A stretch of 64,000 nucleotides of DNA from Dethiobacter sp. (GCA_018335875.1 JAGXRN010000042.1:124001-188000); one strand, 5' to 3'. Shown: positions 1 to 10,706, counted from the first letter of the stretch. The notes: generated by a model not told the origin, from the sequence alone. Program-made: numbers and translations.

Positions 1-130
1 GTTGTTTAACCTCATCCACACCTGTTACAACAACAACACTGCACTCAGGCAAAAATAACTGAATCAGCTTTTCCCTTTCTTTTGCCAATAACTGATCATC
101 AATAAATAAAATAACCATTACTTTTAACAT
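1..130 (-). CDS. N-terminus of a response-regulator-like protein (runs off the window start)
   Basis: Reverse strand from ATG at 130 reads MLKVMVILFIDDQLLAKEREKLIQLFLPECSVVVVTGVDEVKQ; REC-like 'ILFIDDQ' start; incomplete. Confidence 0.45.
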   Translation of the reverse strand, partial: MLKVMVILFIDDQLLAKEREKLIQLFLPECSVVVVTGVDEVKQ

Positions 131-177
131 TCTGCTATCCCTCATTTCTGTCAAATCCGCCTGTGCCGATAATACAG

Positions 178-570
178 TTAATAATAGAAAGTTTCAGTTT
201 TGGCAGCTTTACAGACTGCAGCAACAATCTCAGCGGCAGAGGCAGTCTTCAGCATATAACCGGTGATACCGGCCTCAATTAAAGCAAAAACATAGTCGTC
301 ATCATCGAAGGCACTGAGAATTAAAATCTTAGTGTTGGGGTAGGCTTTTCGCAACTGGCGGGTTGTTTCAATGCCGTTCATCAATGGAAGCCTGATATCG
401 AGTATCACAACATCAGGGTGGGAGATTCCTGTCTTTTTTATTGCATCCTCACCATCGACTGCCTCAGCAACCACAATTAAATCACTTTGGTCCTCCAAAA
501 TCCGCCGGGTTCCTTCTCGCACCACAGCATGGTCCTCTGCAATTAAAATCCGTATTGAGGCGCCCATCAC
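178..570 (-). CDS. NarL/LuxR-type response regulator, receiver domain only (HTH missing)
   Basis: IRILIAEDHAVVREGTRRIL...DVVILDIRLPLMNG...ILILSAFDDDDYV...GYMLKTAS; stops after 130 aa. Confidence 0.8.
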   Translation of the reverse strand: MMGASIRILIAEDHAVVREGTRRILEDQSDLIVVAEAVDGEDAIKKTGISHPDVVILDIRLPLMNGIETTRQLRKAYPNTKILILSAFDDDDYVFALIEAGITGYMLKTASAAEIVAAVCKAAKTETFYY

Positions 571-658
571 TTTACCCCCAATCGTCCATCATGTTGTCAG
601 GCATTTTTAAAAAAGCCGTAGGCTGATACGCCCACAGCTAAAAACAATTCCTTTTAAG

Positions 659-1231
659 TTATGCCTTAGCTTTATGCCTGAATGGTGAATGAGTCCAATT
701 CCAGTAGCCGAGCAGCTCACTTTCAAACACGTCATTATCGGAACTTGAAAAATGTATATGGGGTTCAGGCACCCTGATTTCTTCTTCTTTAAATTTCTTT
801 TTCTTCAGTAAGGCCTTTATTTTATCAACATCATCAAAAACATGAACCAAATGATGGTTGTCATGGATTAAAAATTGCTTTCTCTCTTTGTCATTGGCCG
901 AGAATATCCACAAATGATGGCGGCCGTCTGTCTCGAAATACTCCTTGAACTTATTACAAAACATTTCAACATCTTTATAACTGAGAAGACCCGAAGAATG
1001 ATAGCGCCCCCGTTCAACCGAGTCATTTCCTGGCCTGAAAAGCATATAAAGGATTCCTAAGGGCAACTTAAAACCCTTAGCAATTTTCAGGGCTAATTTA
1101 ATCTGGTTAGTCCTGGGAGCAACAGTAATCCTGGTAACAGCCAAAAATTCTTTTACATACCAGGTGTCGTGATTCTCATACGTGGCAACCTCATTATTCT
1201 CATTTAAGGTCCCATAGTTATACTTAACCAT
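659..1231 (-). CDS. Hypothetical protein
   Basis: 190 aa ORF, no recognised motif. Confidence 0.55.
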
Positions 1232-1351
1232 GAAAAAAACCTCCTATCCAAAGCTCATCCCATCAATAGTTCGTCAAAGCAATTTGAATTACCTGCTCTT
1301 ACATAATAACTGCAAAAAAAACACTAGAACTTATCTAGTCCTCCAATATGG

Positions 1352-1939
1352 TCACTTTTTGTTCCGCTTGAGTAATTGTGAGTCACAGCCCAAGTGTGTG
1401 CAGGTTGTATCGACGATATGAAGAATACCTTTTTCATCCCTGTATGCTCCTGCTTTATCCCCGTCAATTTCAATCACTTTCGCCTCTCCGTTTTTTATTT
1501 CAACATCCCCAGGCACAGCCATAAGTTTGCCGCTTATCAAATTTACTGCCACATTCAGATTTTCCACAGCCAGGGTCTTTAAGGATGCAGCAGATGTTTG
1601 GCGTGACGGATTATAAGCATCATACCATGGGTTTTCGCCGTCAATAATTAAATTGCGGATAATTGTGGCAGATGCCATACTGTTGGTCATGCCCCATTTT
1701 CCATAACCGGTAGCCACATACATATTGGGAGTGCCGGATGAGAAAATCCCGGCATAAGGCAGCCCATCCACCGTCATACAGTCTTGAGTTGACCACCTGT
1801 AATAAATGCCCTCCACATTAAAGTTTTCATAAGCAAAATCCGCCAGATTTTTATAATGTTCGAATTTGATCACATACAGTCCAGCTTTATTGTAAATTGG
1901 GTAATGGGAGGCAATAATCAGTGGTATAGGATCCGTCAA
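1352..1939 (-). pseudogene. Remnant of FAD-dependent oxidoreductase with C-terminal Rieske domain, truncated at both ends
   Basis: YVATGYGKWGMTNSMASATIIRNLI...HIVDTTCTHLGCDSQ: first Rieske CxHxxC half present, second CxxH half absent; FAD-binding N-terminus absent. Confidence 0.7.
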
Positions 1940-2036
1940 AGTTTCTTTTATTGATTGACCTCTGCTTGTTTATATGGAGCTGCAAACTACCGCGCTACTC
2001 CTTCTTGTTTAAGTCTAATCTCTGTAGAACAAGAAT

Positions 2037-2591
2037 GTGGAGTCCCTTGTGGAAAGATTACCTGAAGAAGAGTTGGCGTTTGCCGACCTGGTTGTCCTTG
2101 GAGCACGGGGAGAGGTTAAACGAGGGGTACGCTATAACGGCTCATACATTGGAATCGAATACCCTGGCGGTGATGTGCCCGCTGACATAGGTGTCTGCAC
2201 CGATGTGGTTATCAGGGCTTTCCGCCACGCCGGGATAGATTTGCAGCTCTTAATCCACGAGGATATGAGAGAGAATTTTGCTCTTTATCCGCAGGTTTAC
2301 GGGTTAAGTGCACCTGACCCAAATATGGATCACCGCCGCGTCAGAAACCAGATGCGCTTTTTTGAGCGTTTTGGAGAAACTCTGACGCTGCAGGTTAACG
2401 ACAGGCTTGATGAATGGCGTTGGGGTGACGTTGTCTACTGGATTTTCCCGGACGGACAGCTCCATGCAGGTATTATCAGTGACAAAAAAAACAGGGCCGG
2501 TATCCCGCTCGTAATTCACAATGCCGGACGCGCCGTTGAGGAAGGCGCACTGTTAAGGTGGGAAATTATCGGCCATTTCCGGTATCAATAA
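2037..2591 (+). CDS. DUF1287 family protein
   Basis: GVCTDVVIRAFRHAGIDLQLLIHEDMRENF...DPNMDHRRVRNQMRFFERFG...VVYWIFPDGQLHAGIISDKKN. Confidence 0.75.
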   Translation: MESLVERLPEEELAFADLVVLGARGEVKRGVRYNGSYIGIEYPGGDVPADIGVCTDVVIRAFRHAGIDLQLLIHEDMRENFALYPQVYGLSAPDPNMDHRRVRNQMRFFERFGETLTLQVNDRLDEWRWGDVVYWIFPDGQLHAGIISDKKNRAGIPLVIHNAGRAVEEGALLRWEIIGHFRYQ

Positions 2592-2622
2592 AGTTTTCAT
2601 TAAATCTTAAACTGTTGCTTTA

Positions 2623-3192
2623 TTATAAGGGTATAAGCTCAAGCCCGTCAAGTACCGCTCCTATCGAATCCCACATGCCGCGCCAGGCCCTTCTCTGAAA
2701 GATGGGGCTGTAGGGGTTGACACTGTTTCTGTGTTCTGCCAATGTGCTCAGCATGCCGTACCAGGCATCATTTATCACTTCGCTTCTTTTCATGCTTTCC
2801 TCTGATATCTCTCCGTCGGCGGCGAACTCTTCGGCCATCTGAGCTGCAACCGACTTTTGATAACTGACAAATAACTGTATTTTCATCTTCTGCTGGTTAT
2901 AAATGTCACCAGAGTAAGGCAGTACGCTTAAACTCTCTAGCTGCCTTTCCACCATCCGGAGATTTGTCTGCAGGGAATCAAACCACAACGGGGAAATAGG
3001 AACATCCTCAGTAAAGACTTTAACATCGAGCCGGGCCCAGTTGGCCACCACTTCAAAATAGGCGGCTGAATTGCTCCAGGCCATGTTTTGCTGCTTTGAC
3101 ATATCCGTGTAACGGCGTACCAAAATAATGTTGGCTGCCAGGGAAACGGTCAAAACAATACTTAAAAGTGCTATAGTTCTTTTATCTTTCAC
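2623..3192 (-). CDS. Hypothetical membrane-anchored protein
   Basis: N-terminal hydrophobic segment TIALLSIVLTVSLAANIILV; 3 bp from next gene. Confidence 0.55.
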   Translation of the reverse strand: MKDKRTIALLSIVLTVSLAANIILVRRYTDMSKQQNMAWSNSAAYFEVVANWARLDVKVFTEDVPISPLWFDSLQTNLRMVERQLESLSVLPYSGDIYNQQKMKIQLFVSYQKSVAAQMAEEFAADGEISEESMKRSEVINDAWYGMLSTLAEHRNSVNPYSPIFQRRAWRGMWDSIGAVLDGLELIPL

Positions 3193-3194
3193 GG

Positions 3195-3905
3195 CTACTC
3201 CTCCCTCACGGTTATCTCTGTCTCAATCCCCGGTATAACAAGGACCACGTGTTCAACCAGCAAAGTCCAGTTCTTGCTCGGTGTATTCGGCACAGTCATC
3301 GTATACTCCTTCGGGTTTCTCACAGCGAGTTTTACATCCGGCGTGGTACGCCACACATGACCCAGACGGTCATCAAAGGCAAATGAAAGCTGGTAAACCC
3401 CTACTTCTGCGGGCGGCGTAAGCTGGCTGTAGCGAACTGTGAATTCATTTTTATCGAAGACAATTTCCTCAATCATAAATTCCACATCATCATAGATAAA
3501 TTTTTGCTTCACACTAACTGTTTCCGGGCTAGCTCCCATTTTGAAGTCGAAGGCAAACTCCGGCGCTTCCAACATGGCAAAAAGCGTACGGCTTTTGAAC
3601 AGAATCCTGTTAGTTCCCTCGGCAAGCGGACCTGCAGAGATTTCCCGCGACAGTATCCCCTGCCGGGAACTTCCTCTCCCTCCCCTAAGGTTTAGAGCTT
3701 TTCCACTGTCAGCGTCAATTACAAAGCCGCGTTCCGATACTGACCCCTGGCGCTCTTCGGTAAGGATCTGCACGGGGCTGGTGGGGCGCCAGTTCATCGT
3801 GTATGAAATATGGAGGTCTTTATCATAGCGAGTGTTGTAGGAAAATGTGATACCCAGTTTTTCCAGCAGTTCATGTGCCGGCGGTGAAATCCTCTCCACA
3901 CTCAA
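3195..3905 (-). CDS. Hypothetical protein, beta-rich
   Basis: 236 aa ORF, apparently co-transcribed with 2623..3192. Confidence 0.55.
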   Translation of the reverse strand: MSVERISPPAHELLEKLGITFSYNTRYDKDLHISYTMNWRPTSPVQILTEERQGSVSERGFVIDADSGKALNLRGGRGSSRQGILSREISAGPLAEGTNRILFKSRTLFAMLEAPEFAFDFKMGASPETVSVKQKFIYDDVEFMIEEIVFDKNEFTVRYSQLTPPAEVGVYQLSFAFDDRLGHVWRTTPDVKLAVRNPKEYTMTVPNTPSKNWTLLVEHVVLVIPGIETEITVREE

Positions 3906-4242
3906 TCAACCGGGTTTTTCTGTCGCATGCCGTGCCTGCCCGAATTCTATACCTAAAATCTTCGCCTGTCACCTGAAAATAACTTCCTTAAAGTTCACAC
4001 TAATTGGTAGTGCACAACTATCACGTACGAACAACAAAAAAGACCCTTACATGTTACCACGCAAGAACCTTTAAAATAAGCATTTGGTGTCGGGGAGGCT
4101 ATTACCATAGCATCCAAAATTACAGTTATGTAGTTATATGAAGCATTGACACTCTTTCTGAAATTACAGCATAAAATGTAGCGATACTGACATAAAAGTA
4201 TCAGTTTCTAAATTACAGCTTAGTAGGAAAGGAGGTTGTTAT

Positions 4243-4824
4243 ATGGTTCATCATGATCAGGATGATCACCTCGAATTGTGCGACGAGTGCACACCTCAGG
4301 ATAATCAACAGTTATACGACAATACACCCCAGAGAGGGACGGGGGTCGATCCTTTGCAGGTGTATAGTATGACACTTGAGGCGATATTGCAGGCCCAGCG
4401 GCAACTATTATCTCTCGAACCTGCCACTCCTGAGTTCGTTACGCAGCAAGTAACTTGCCGGGTTCCCACTACTTGTCCTCCCGGATTTCAGGGGAGGTAT
4501 ACTGTAAGGCCGGGAGATACGATGTTTTTAATTGCCCGGCGGTTTGGGGTCACATTGCAGGCCTTAATTAACGCCAATCCGCACATTACTAACCCCAATC
4601 TGATTTTCCCTTGTGACGTACTTTGTGTACCTGGGGTAGATACTTGCCGGGTTCCCACTACTTGTCCTCCCGGATTTATGAATAGGTATACTGTAAGGCC
4701 GGGAGATACGATGTTTTTAATTGCCCGGCGGTTTGGGGTCTCATTGCAGGCCTTAATTAACGCCAATCCGCACATTACTAACCCCAATCTGATTTTCCCC
4801 TGTGATGTGCTTTGTGTACCCTAG
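4243..4824 (+). CDS. LysM peptidoglycan-binding protein with two near-identical LysM domains
   Basis: YTVRPGDTMFLIARRFGVTLQALINANPHITNPNLIFPCDVLCVPG twice; RBS aaggaggttgt upstream. Confidence 0.9.
   Translation: MVHHDQDDHLELCDECTPQDNQQLYDNTPQRGTGVDPLQVYSMTLEAILQAQRQLLSLEPATPEFVTQQVTCRVPTTCPPGFQGRYTVRPGDTMFLIARRFGVTLQALINANPHITNPNLIFPCDVLCVPGVDTCRVPTTCPPGFMNRYTVRPGDTMFLIARRFGVSLQALINANPHITNPNLIFPCDVLCVP
4453..4823 (+). repeat. Tandem duplication, about 189-bp unit encoding one LysM domain
   Basis: Unit starting acttgccgggttcccactacttgtcctcccggattt at 4453 and again at 4642; only a few substitutions between copies. Confidence 0.9.
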
Positions 4825-4935
4825 CAGGTTGTAGATGGCAACTAACATCCTACTCTCACATCACCAAATGCACCGTTCTGTATCCGGTAGTTCATTAGCA
4901 CAACTAGTCATTAATATGTATCCGTAAAGCTGATA

Positions 4936-4977
4936 GGCCCTTGGTTTTGCTAATAGGTAAAACCGAGGGCTTTTTTT
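4936..4977 (+). terminator. Rho-independent terminator
   Basis: cccttggttttgctaataggtaaaaccgaggg followed by T-tract. Confidence 0.75.
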
Positions 4978-5177
4978 AGAAAAAAAAGCAAGGAGGAACT
5001 GCGCCGGTACAGCTTTTTTTTAAGGCAGAAAAAATAACCAGACGCAATTTAAAGTCTCCCTTCTCTGCTGTTAAGCTGGTTCCAGCCTGAAACAGGGTTT
5101 TTATGCTTTGTAAAAAAATCTGAATCTATACACAAATATATAGATTGTTACATATTCTAATGTATCGGATGGTATTA

Positions 5178-5725
5178 CTAATGTATTGCTTTATAGCAAG
5201 CAAAGTACTGTAGCATACGCCTATTAGATAAATTACTATTATGCCGTTTAGAACTATAAGCAGCCCCCCAACAGTCCACAAATACAAGCCGGCGCGGTCT
5301 TTTAAAGCGCGCCAAAGACATGCTCTCCAGGCAGAAACGTTCCAATTCCTTTTCTGTCAGCCCTATTTGGGCAGGTACAATAAAAGCAGTCACACACTCA
5401 CCCAATCTGCCATGCCCCCGACATTTGCCTCATCTAAAACATAAGTGATATCTCTGTGCTTCCAGCGGGCATTCAGCATCACAGCAACCGCACCCGTTTT
5501 ATGGATTGCAAAATACATCGTAGCCGGAGCCTCTCCGTTTAGTGCACAAATTGCTACATGGTCACCCGGCCTGATTCCGGCTGTAACAAGACTCCAAGCC
5601 ACTGAATCGATGCGCCGGTCCCATTCCAGATAAGTATAACTCCCCGTATTCGTCACGATTGCTGTAGCACCGGGATACCTGTGTACCGCCAACTCCAGGG
5701 CGGTTGCAAGATTCACTCTCATCAC
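5178..5725 (-). pseudogene. Acyl-CoA synthetase (AMP-binding family) with large internal deletion
   Basis: 5390..5725 is the N-terminus (ALELAVHRYPGATAIV...GDHVAICALNGEAPATMYFAIHKTGAVAVMLN); 5178..5405 is a C-terminal remnant (GLTEKELERFCLESMSLARFKRPRRLVFVD) in another frame. Confidence 0.75.
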
Positions 5726-5789
5726 TTCCTTTATCTATAACAACGACTTAAATTAATATATGATTCAAACCCACAAACCTTGAATAATT

Positions 5790-6353
5790 CTAAGATATTT
5801 TACTGGTAGAAAAGAAATTTTGGGCCGGTGAAGGAGGCGGCGCCAAAACAGCATCATGCATGTTATGGGTGGTAAGAATAATTGTTTTTCCCTCTTTTTT
5901 CTGCTCTAGAATCATATCTTTCAAAATACGGGCAAAAGCGGGATCAAGCCCGCTGGTTGGCTCATCAAGAAATAACAGTGCGGGCCGGTGGATAATGACC
6001 CTGATAAAAGCCAGGCGCACCTTCATGCCCTTTGAATAGCTGGATACTTTTTTTTGAGCGTCGGCCGAGAGGCCGACTCTTTCCAGGTACGGCAGCGGGT
6101 CCTGTTTTTTTTGGCCGTAGAGTGACGAAAAGAAAAGCAGGTTTTCCAGAGCGGTGAATTTACCGTACAGATTGGGAAATTCAAAATCAACACCGATATT
6201 TTCATAAAAACTGTCTTTTCGGTTTTTTACTTCCGTGTTTAAAACCCTTACACTTCCTCTATAGTTTCGCAAAATACCGCAAAGGATTTTTTGCAGGGTG
6301 CTTTTCCCGGCGCCTGAGGGGCCAAGAAAGCCAAAAATCTCACCTTTGTGCAA
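5790..6353 (-). pseudogene. ABC transporter ATP-binding protein, truncated
   Basis: GPSGAGKSTLQKIL, SSYSKGMKVRLAFIRVIIHRPALLFLDEPTSGLD, TTHNMHDA then unrelated tail; N-terminus also short. Confidence 0.7.
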
Positions 6354-6479
6354 TAATTTATTGCGGCACTTTTAATAAAAATAAAGCCGGTTCGCATTGC
6401 CAATGTGTTAATATGCTCTTATAGTTATACTTCGTGTCAGCAATTGGAATATATACCTCTCTGTCAACAATACAAAAAA

Positions 6480-6501
6480 CCAAGCTGTTTTAACAGCTTG
6501 G
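6480..6501 (-). terminator. Terminator downstream of the relic tRNA-Leu 3' end
   Basis: Perfect palindrome CCAAGCTGTTTTAACAGCTTGG; minus strand continues into TTTTTTG. Confidence 0.6.
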
Positions 6502-6515
6502 CTGTTGATAGCTTA

Positions 6516-6567
6516 TGGTGTCGGAGACGGGACTTGAACCCGTATGTCGTAGACACACGCCCCTCAA
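6516..6567 (-). other. 3'-half tRNA-Leu relic (attachment-site-like)
   Basis: Reverse complement TTGAGGGGCGTGTGTCTACGACATACGGGTTCAAGTCCCGTCTCCGACACCA matches anticodon loop to CCA of the intact tRNA at 34438-34522. Confidence 0.8.
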
Positions 6568-6796
6568 TAGTGTGCGGTAAATATTATAGGTTCAAAATCA
6601 TCATAAACGCAGTAATCACAAGGCTTCTCGCCAAGTGGTTAGTGCGTTTTATTCTTGCATTTAGCACACTACCACTCTTCTTTTCAACTATCCCTGTGAC
6701 GCTCAGTTTGACGCTCCATAATTACCCAGTAGAATAGTGTGTCATGAAACGTTATCTAGTCTACCCACAGTATAACTCAATTATTAAGGAAGGAGA

Positions 6797-8287
6797 ATGG
6801 AAATGAATTCCACAATAAAAACTATGGTAAATAAAGGTGGTTGTATAAAGAAGGGTTCTTCTATCATAAACTGGAAAAAAATGCATAATTTTTCCCAGCA
6901 AGAGAATACTAGTAGCAACACGTTCCATCAGGAGATGAAACCATTGCTACTACAAACTCGAAATATTGAGGAACTCAAAGGTGTCAAAGCAATAACAGAA
7001 GAGGAACCATACGCTGGTTATTTGACGTTTATAAAAAACCACTATAAAGAGAAAGGTTCCCTAAGCCATGCAAGAAGTCTTCTTACAATAATGAAACGCG
7101 TTTGTAATACACATTATGGGCACGAAAACGTCTTCAACGTGATGTGTGATGAGGAGTATATCAAACATCTATATGCAGAGCTTACGACATCAAAATCGTT
7201 CAGGCACAAGAAAATGGTACTCATTCACTTCTACAATTATTACTTCGATATGCTCTACTCAGGCCAGGCTTTTCCAATGCATAAACTTTTTGCCATGCGT
7301 GTTCTAAAGAATTGTAAGCCATTACCACCATCCTTACCGACACGTCAATCATCCGCTGTTCTCCATCCTCAATTACAAAGATTTATTGAAGAAATAGATG
7401 AGAAAGGTCAGAAATGGCAAAAAAGAGCGCGCCTTCACATTTCCTATTTCTTACGCTGGTACATCGACTTCAAACACTATAGTGACATTGACCCAAATGA
7501 AGTAAATATTAAGGAAATTAATTCGTCTGATATGGAGTATTTTAGGCATCACCTTATAAAAAGAGTCAGCAATGAGGAAATAATTACAGAAACCGCTCAG
7601 GGATATATACAGTCTGTGAAATCGTGGTTCGGCTTTTTAAAGAAGTCCAAGCACATCTATAAAAACCCTACTGTACAAATGAAGAATTTTAACATCATCA
7701 AGAATTCCAATTACGACCTTCCCCTCCTTAAAAAAGCGATTAAGCTTTTTGACGTAATAATAAACCATTCTGATGACATGCTACAGGACTTAGCCATTTT
7801 TTCACTATTAGCGGGATTAGGCCTTAGAGCTGCTGAGGTTCTTAGTTTAGAAAGAAAAAACATTGACCAATGCCGCTGGGAAGCTAAATTCTTGCGAAAA
7901 GGCGGAAAGGAACAAGTCCTTCCTCTTCCAAGCATCTGCAGTTTATTTCTGGAACTACACATGGAAAATCTGGACAAAGATGGCCCTCTCTGGCGTAATA
8001 AGATTGGTACTCAACTACGATATAAGAGCCTTCTTAGAAAATTTCATAAGTATAAAAAAATAGCAGGTATCACAGAGGATATTGGTGGATTACATTTTTT
8101 CCGTTATTTAATTATCACAGAACTGCTCTCAGCCCATACTGATGAGCGAGCTGTTCAGCATCTAGCGGGACACAACTCCGTTATTGAAATAAACCGATAC
8201 GCAAAACACAGGAAGTCCGAAGTCCATATCAGTGTTAAAACAAAACTAAGAACGATTGGAAGTGGTATTCATGTCAATAAAAATTAA
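6797..8287 (+). CDS. Tyrosine recombinase, first of trio (496 aa)
   Basis: LLAGLGLRAAEVLSL, GGLHFFRYLIITELL, HLAGHNSVIEINRYAKH. Confidence 0.85.
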   Translation: MEMNSTIKTMVNKGGCIKKGSSIINWKKMHNFSQQENTSSNTFHQEMKPLLLQTRNIEELKGVKAITEEEPYAGYLTFIKNHYKEKGSLSHARSLLTIMKRVCNTHYGHENVFNVMCDEEYIKHLYAELTTSKSFRHKKMVLIHFYNYYFDMLYSGQAFPMHKLFAMRVLKNCKPLPPSLPTRQSSAVLHPQLQRFIEEIDEKGQKWQKRARLHISYFLRWYIDFKHYSDIDPNEVNIKEINSSDMEYFRHHLIKRVSNEEIITETAQGYIQSVKSWFGFLKKSKHIYKNPTVQMKNFNIIKNSNYDLPLLKKAIKLFDVIINHSDDMLQDLAIFSLLAGLGLRAAEVLSLERKNIDQCRWEAKFLRKGGKEQVLPLPSICSLFLELHMENLDKDGPLWRNKIGTQLRYKSLLRKFHKYKKIAGITEDIGGLHFFRYLIITELLSAHTDERAVQHLAGHNSVIEINRYAKHRKSEVHISVKTKLRTIGSGIHVNKN

Positions 8288-9386
8288 CGGACGTATGCCT
8301 CTTGAGGAAGTTTTGTCTGAACTTAATTTAACTGAGATTGACTTTTTTGAGCTCATACAACAAGGCACCCAAGCAATTATCCATAACCCAATCGTGGCTG
8401 ATACTTTACTGGTTGACGCAGTTCAACGGTATGTAAATGATTTAAAAGTACAGGTTGTTACTAATGAAAAATCGAAATTGACTCTGAAAACTTATCACGA
8501 CGAACTAAAACGCTTCCTTGAATTTATGGAAGGTCAATGGTGCGATAGAGAGCCTGTCCTTACTAATGTGACTGAAACTGACATCAGGCTCCTCTTAGGT
8601 CAAATAAAACCTAGGAGTAAGAAAGACAAATGCCATAAACCATCTACATTCAATAAAATTCTGGCCATTCTATCTGCCTTTTTTAAATTCTTTATAAATA
8701 AGGAATTACTCCTGAAATCACCAACTGCCGATATAAAATTCTTGGATGAAGGGGAACTCAATTTCCAATCGTTAGATAAAGCAGAAGAAAAGAAAGTACT
8801 TCTTCAAGCAAAAAGCAATAAAGAGAACGGTGAACGCGACTTTATGATTATCTATCTTACCATAAATACTGGTTTGAGATTATCAGAGATTGCATTTCTT
8901 AAGGTGTCTGATATAAATTTTAAAACAGATACAATGGAAATTTTCGGGAAAGGCAGAAAGTGGCGTGTGGCTACCTTAACAGACGAGGTTCGAGAAGAAC
9001 TGATGCAATATCTAAAAAAAGAACGCAGACCAATTAATACACTAAATTGTGATGAACCACTGTTTTTGACAAAAAAAGGACCGAATGCATATCGACGTGG
9101 ATTAAGTGAGCGAGCAATTGTACAGATGATTACCAGAGTGTTTCGAGAATGTGGAATCGAAGATGGTGCAACGCACCGCCTACGGCACACATTTGCCATT
9201 AATGCATTAGATTCGGGGCTTAACGTAGTTCAAATTCAATATCTTCTGGGACACAAAAATATTACAACAACGATGAAATATCTACGTCTTCTGGAAAAGG
9301 ATATCCAGGAAAAAATTAAAAAGGATTTCCCGCTGGCCTTTCTTTCCATTAAAAATATTCTAGAGAGTTATGACCGACAAGATTAG
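8256..9386 (+). CDS. Tyrosine recombinase, second of trio (XerC/D-like)
   Basis: NTGLRLSEIAFLKV, THRLRHTFAINALDSGLNVVQIQYLLGHKNITTTMKYLRL; overlaps previous gene. Confidence 0.9.
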   Translation: MEVVFMSIKINGRMPLEEVLSELNLTEIDFFELIQQGTQAIIHNPIVADTLLVDAVQRYVNDLKVQVVTNEKSKLTLKTYHDELKRFLEFMEGQWCDREPVLTNVTETDIRLLLGQIKPRSKKDKCHKPSTFNKILAILSAFFKFFINKELLLKSPTADIKFLDEGELNFQSLDKAEEKKVLLQAKSNKENGERDFMIIYLTINTGLRLSEIAFLKVSDINFKTDTMEIFGKGRKWRVATLTDEVREELMQYLKKERRPINTLNCDEPLFLTKKGPNAYRRGLSERAIVQMITRVFRECGIEDGATHRLRHTFAINALDSGLNVVQIQYLLGHKNITTTMKYLRLLEKDIQEKIKKDFPLAFLSIKNILESYDRQD

Positions 9387-9403
9387 AATTTGACTGGAGG
9401 TAT

Positions 9404-10402
9404 ATGATGAAACTAAATGCAGAAGGCTCTGTAAATCTTTTTACACAAACAGTTCGTGACAATAACCCCAAACTTAGAGCGCGTAAAAAAAGGATACTGA
9501 ATGATTTTTGCCAATTTGTCGAAGAAACGCAACAGCTCTGCCCAGGCACATGGAATTTTGATAAAGCTATAAAGGTTGTTTATAACGAGGCATCCATATA
9601 CAGAATGCCAATAGGGACAGACACTGTCAGAATCTACATGTCAATCATTAATAAACAACGAACTCCAGGAGTATACAACGAAATCTTATATACGCTCAAA
9701 CAGTTCTTTAAGTATTTGGTCACACAGCGTATATTAGCCGAAAATCCAGCACATGAGATAGAACCCAAGAAAGTTATAAAAAAAGATATGAGCCTCGAAC
9801 GGCTAAACACAAATGAATTAGCCCGTTTGCTGGTCGCTGCATATGAATTCGATGAACACGTTACTAGAAATTTTACTTTGGTACTTGCACTTCTAACAAC
9901 CGCAACACGGATAGGTGAGTTGGTTAAACTAAAAGAAGGTAATATTCAACTCGAGCATCATTTGATATATGCACATGGGAAATCTGGGCATCGCAGAAGG
10001 CTAATGACACCAGGACTGATGGAGTCATTTGAGGTAATCCTTGACGACCCACTAAGAAAAGAAAACTTACAAGGTGAAAAATATATTTTTTACTCACACT
10101 CGCAGAAAGGGAAACCCCTTTCAACCAACGCTGCAAATAAGCTCTTAAAAGCCTTTGCCAAAAATGCAGGCATAGAAAAAAATATCACTAGTTACTGGCT
10201 AAGGCGTACATTTGCGACTCTTCTAGCTGATTCTGGGTTCAACATTGCAGAAATTCAGAAAATATATCACCACAGCAACGTAAAGAGCACCGAAGCATAT
10301 GTACTGGCTGTTGAAAGAAAAGTGCTGAAAGCCATAGTCAACGAGTCACCCGTTGTTAATAGGCTTGAAGATTTTATAAGGAGTAAATTTACTGTTGTAT
10401 AA
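9404..10402 (+). CDS. Tyrosine recombinase, third of trio
   Basis: TTATRIGELVKLK, SYWLRRTFATLLADSGFNIAEIQKIYHHSNVKSTEAYVLA. Confidence 0.85.
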   Translation: MMKLNAEGSVNLFTQTVRDNNPKLRARKKRILNDFCQFVEETQQLCPGTWNFDKAIKVVYNEASIYRMPIGTDTVRIYMSIINKQRTPGVYNEILYTLKQFFKYLVTQRILAENPAHEIEPKKVIKKDMSLERLNTNELARLLVAAYEFDEHVTRNFTLVLALLTTATRIGELVKLKEGNIQLEHHLIYAHGKSGHRRRLMTPGLMESFEVILDDPLRKENLQGEKYIFYSHSQKGKPLSTNAANKLLKAFAKNAGIEKNITSYWLRRTFATLLADSGFNIAEIQKIYHHSNVKSTEAYVLAVERKVLKAIVNESPVVNRLEDFIRSKFTVV

Positions 10403-10446
10403 AGAGTCTAAAAATTTTCCCGCAAGTCTTATTACCTATAAAAAAA

Positions 10447-10474
10447 GGGACTTTTGATTTTAGTCAAAAGTCCC
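10447..10474. terminator. Terminator after recombinase trio
   Basis: GGGACTTTTGA-ttttag-TCAAAAGTCCC flanked by A/T tracts. Confidence 0.8.
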
Positions 10475-10706
10475 CTTTAAATAAACAGGATTTGAACGTG
10501 CTACCTCTTGACCCCCAGTCGTATATATTGAGTTTTTATGGTATTTATCAGTTCACAGAGTCCCTAAAATTGGGCTTTTAGTGAATTAGCTAATAGTATT
10601 TTTTATAGGCGTTGTGACAAAGTGTGTGACAACTTTTGTAGCACAAGTCGCTAGACGATAATGTCCATTTTACTTCTTGCTCTTCTTACAGTTGGTTTAA
10701 CTAGCA

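Noticed and set aside
6405-6737. 110-aa plus-strand ORF
   Set aside because: Runs antisense through the tRNA-Leu relic and its terminator palindrome; not a plausible gene
10490-10525. Possible further tRNA 3' relic (reverse complement GTTCAAATCCTG)
   Set aside because: Only a T-loop-like string; T-stem does not pair and no acceptor stem
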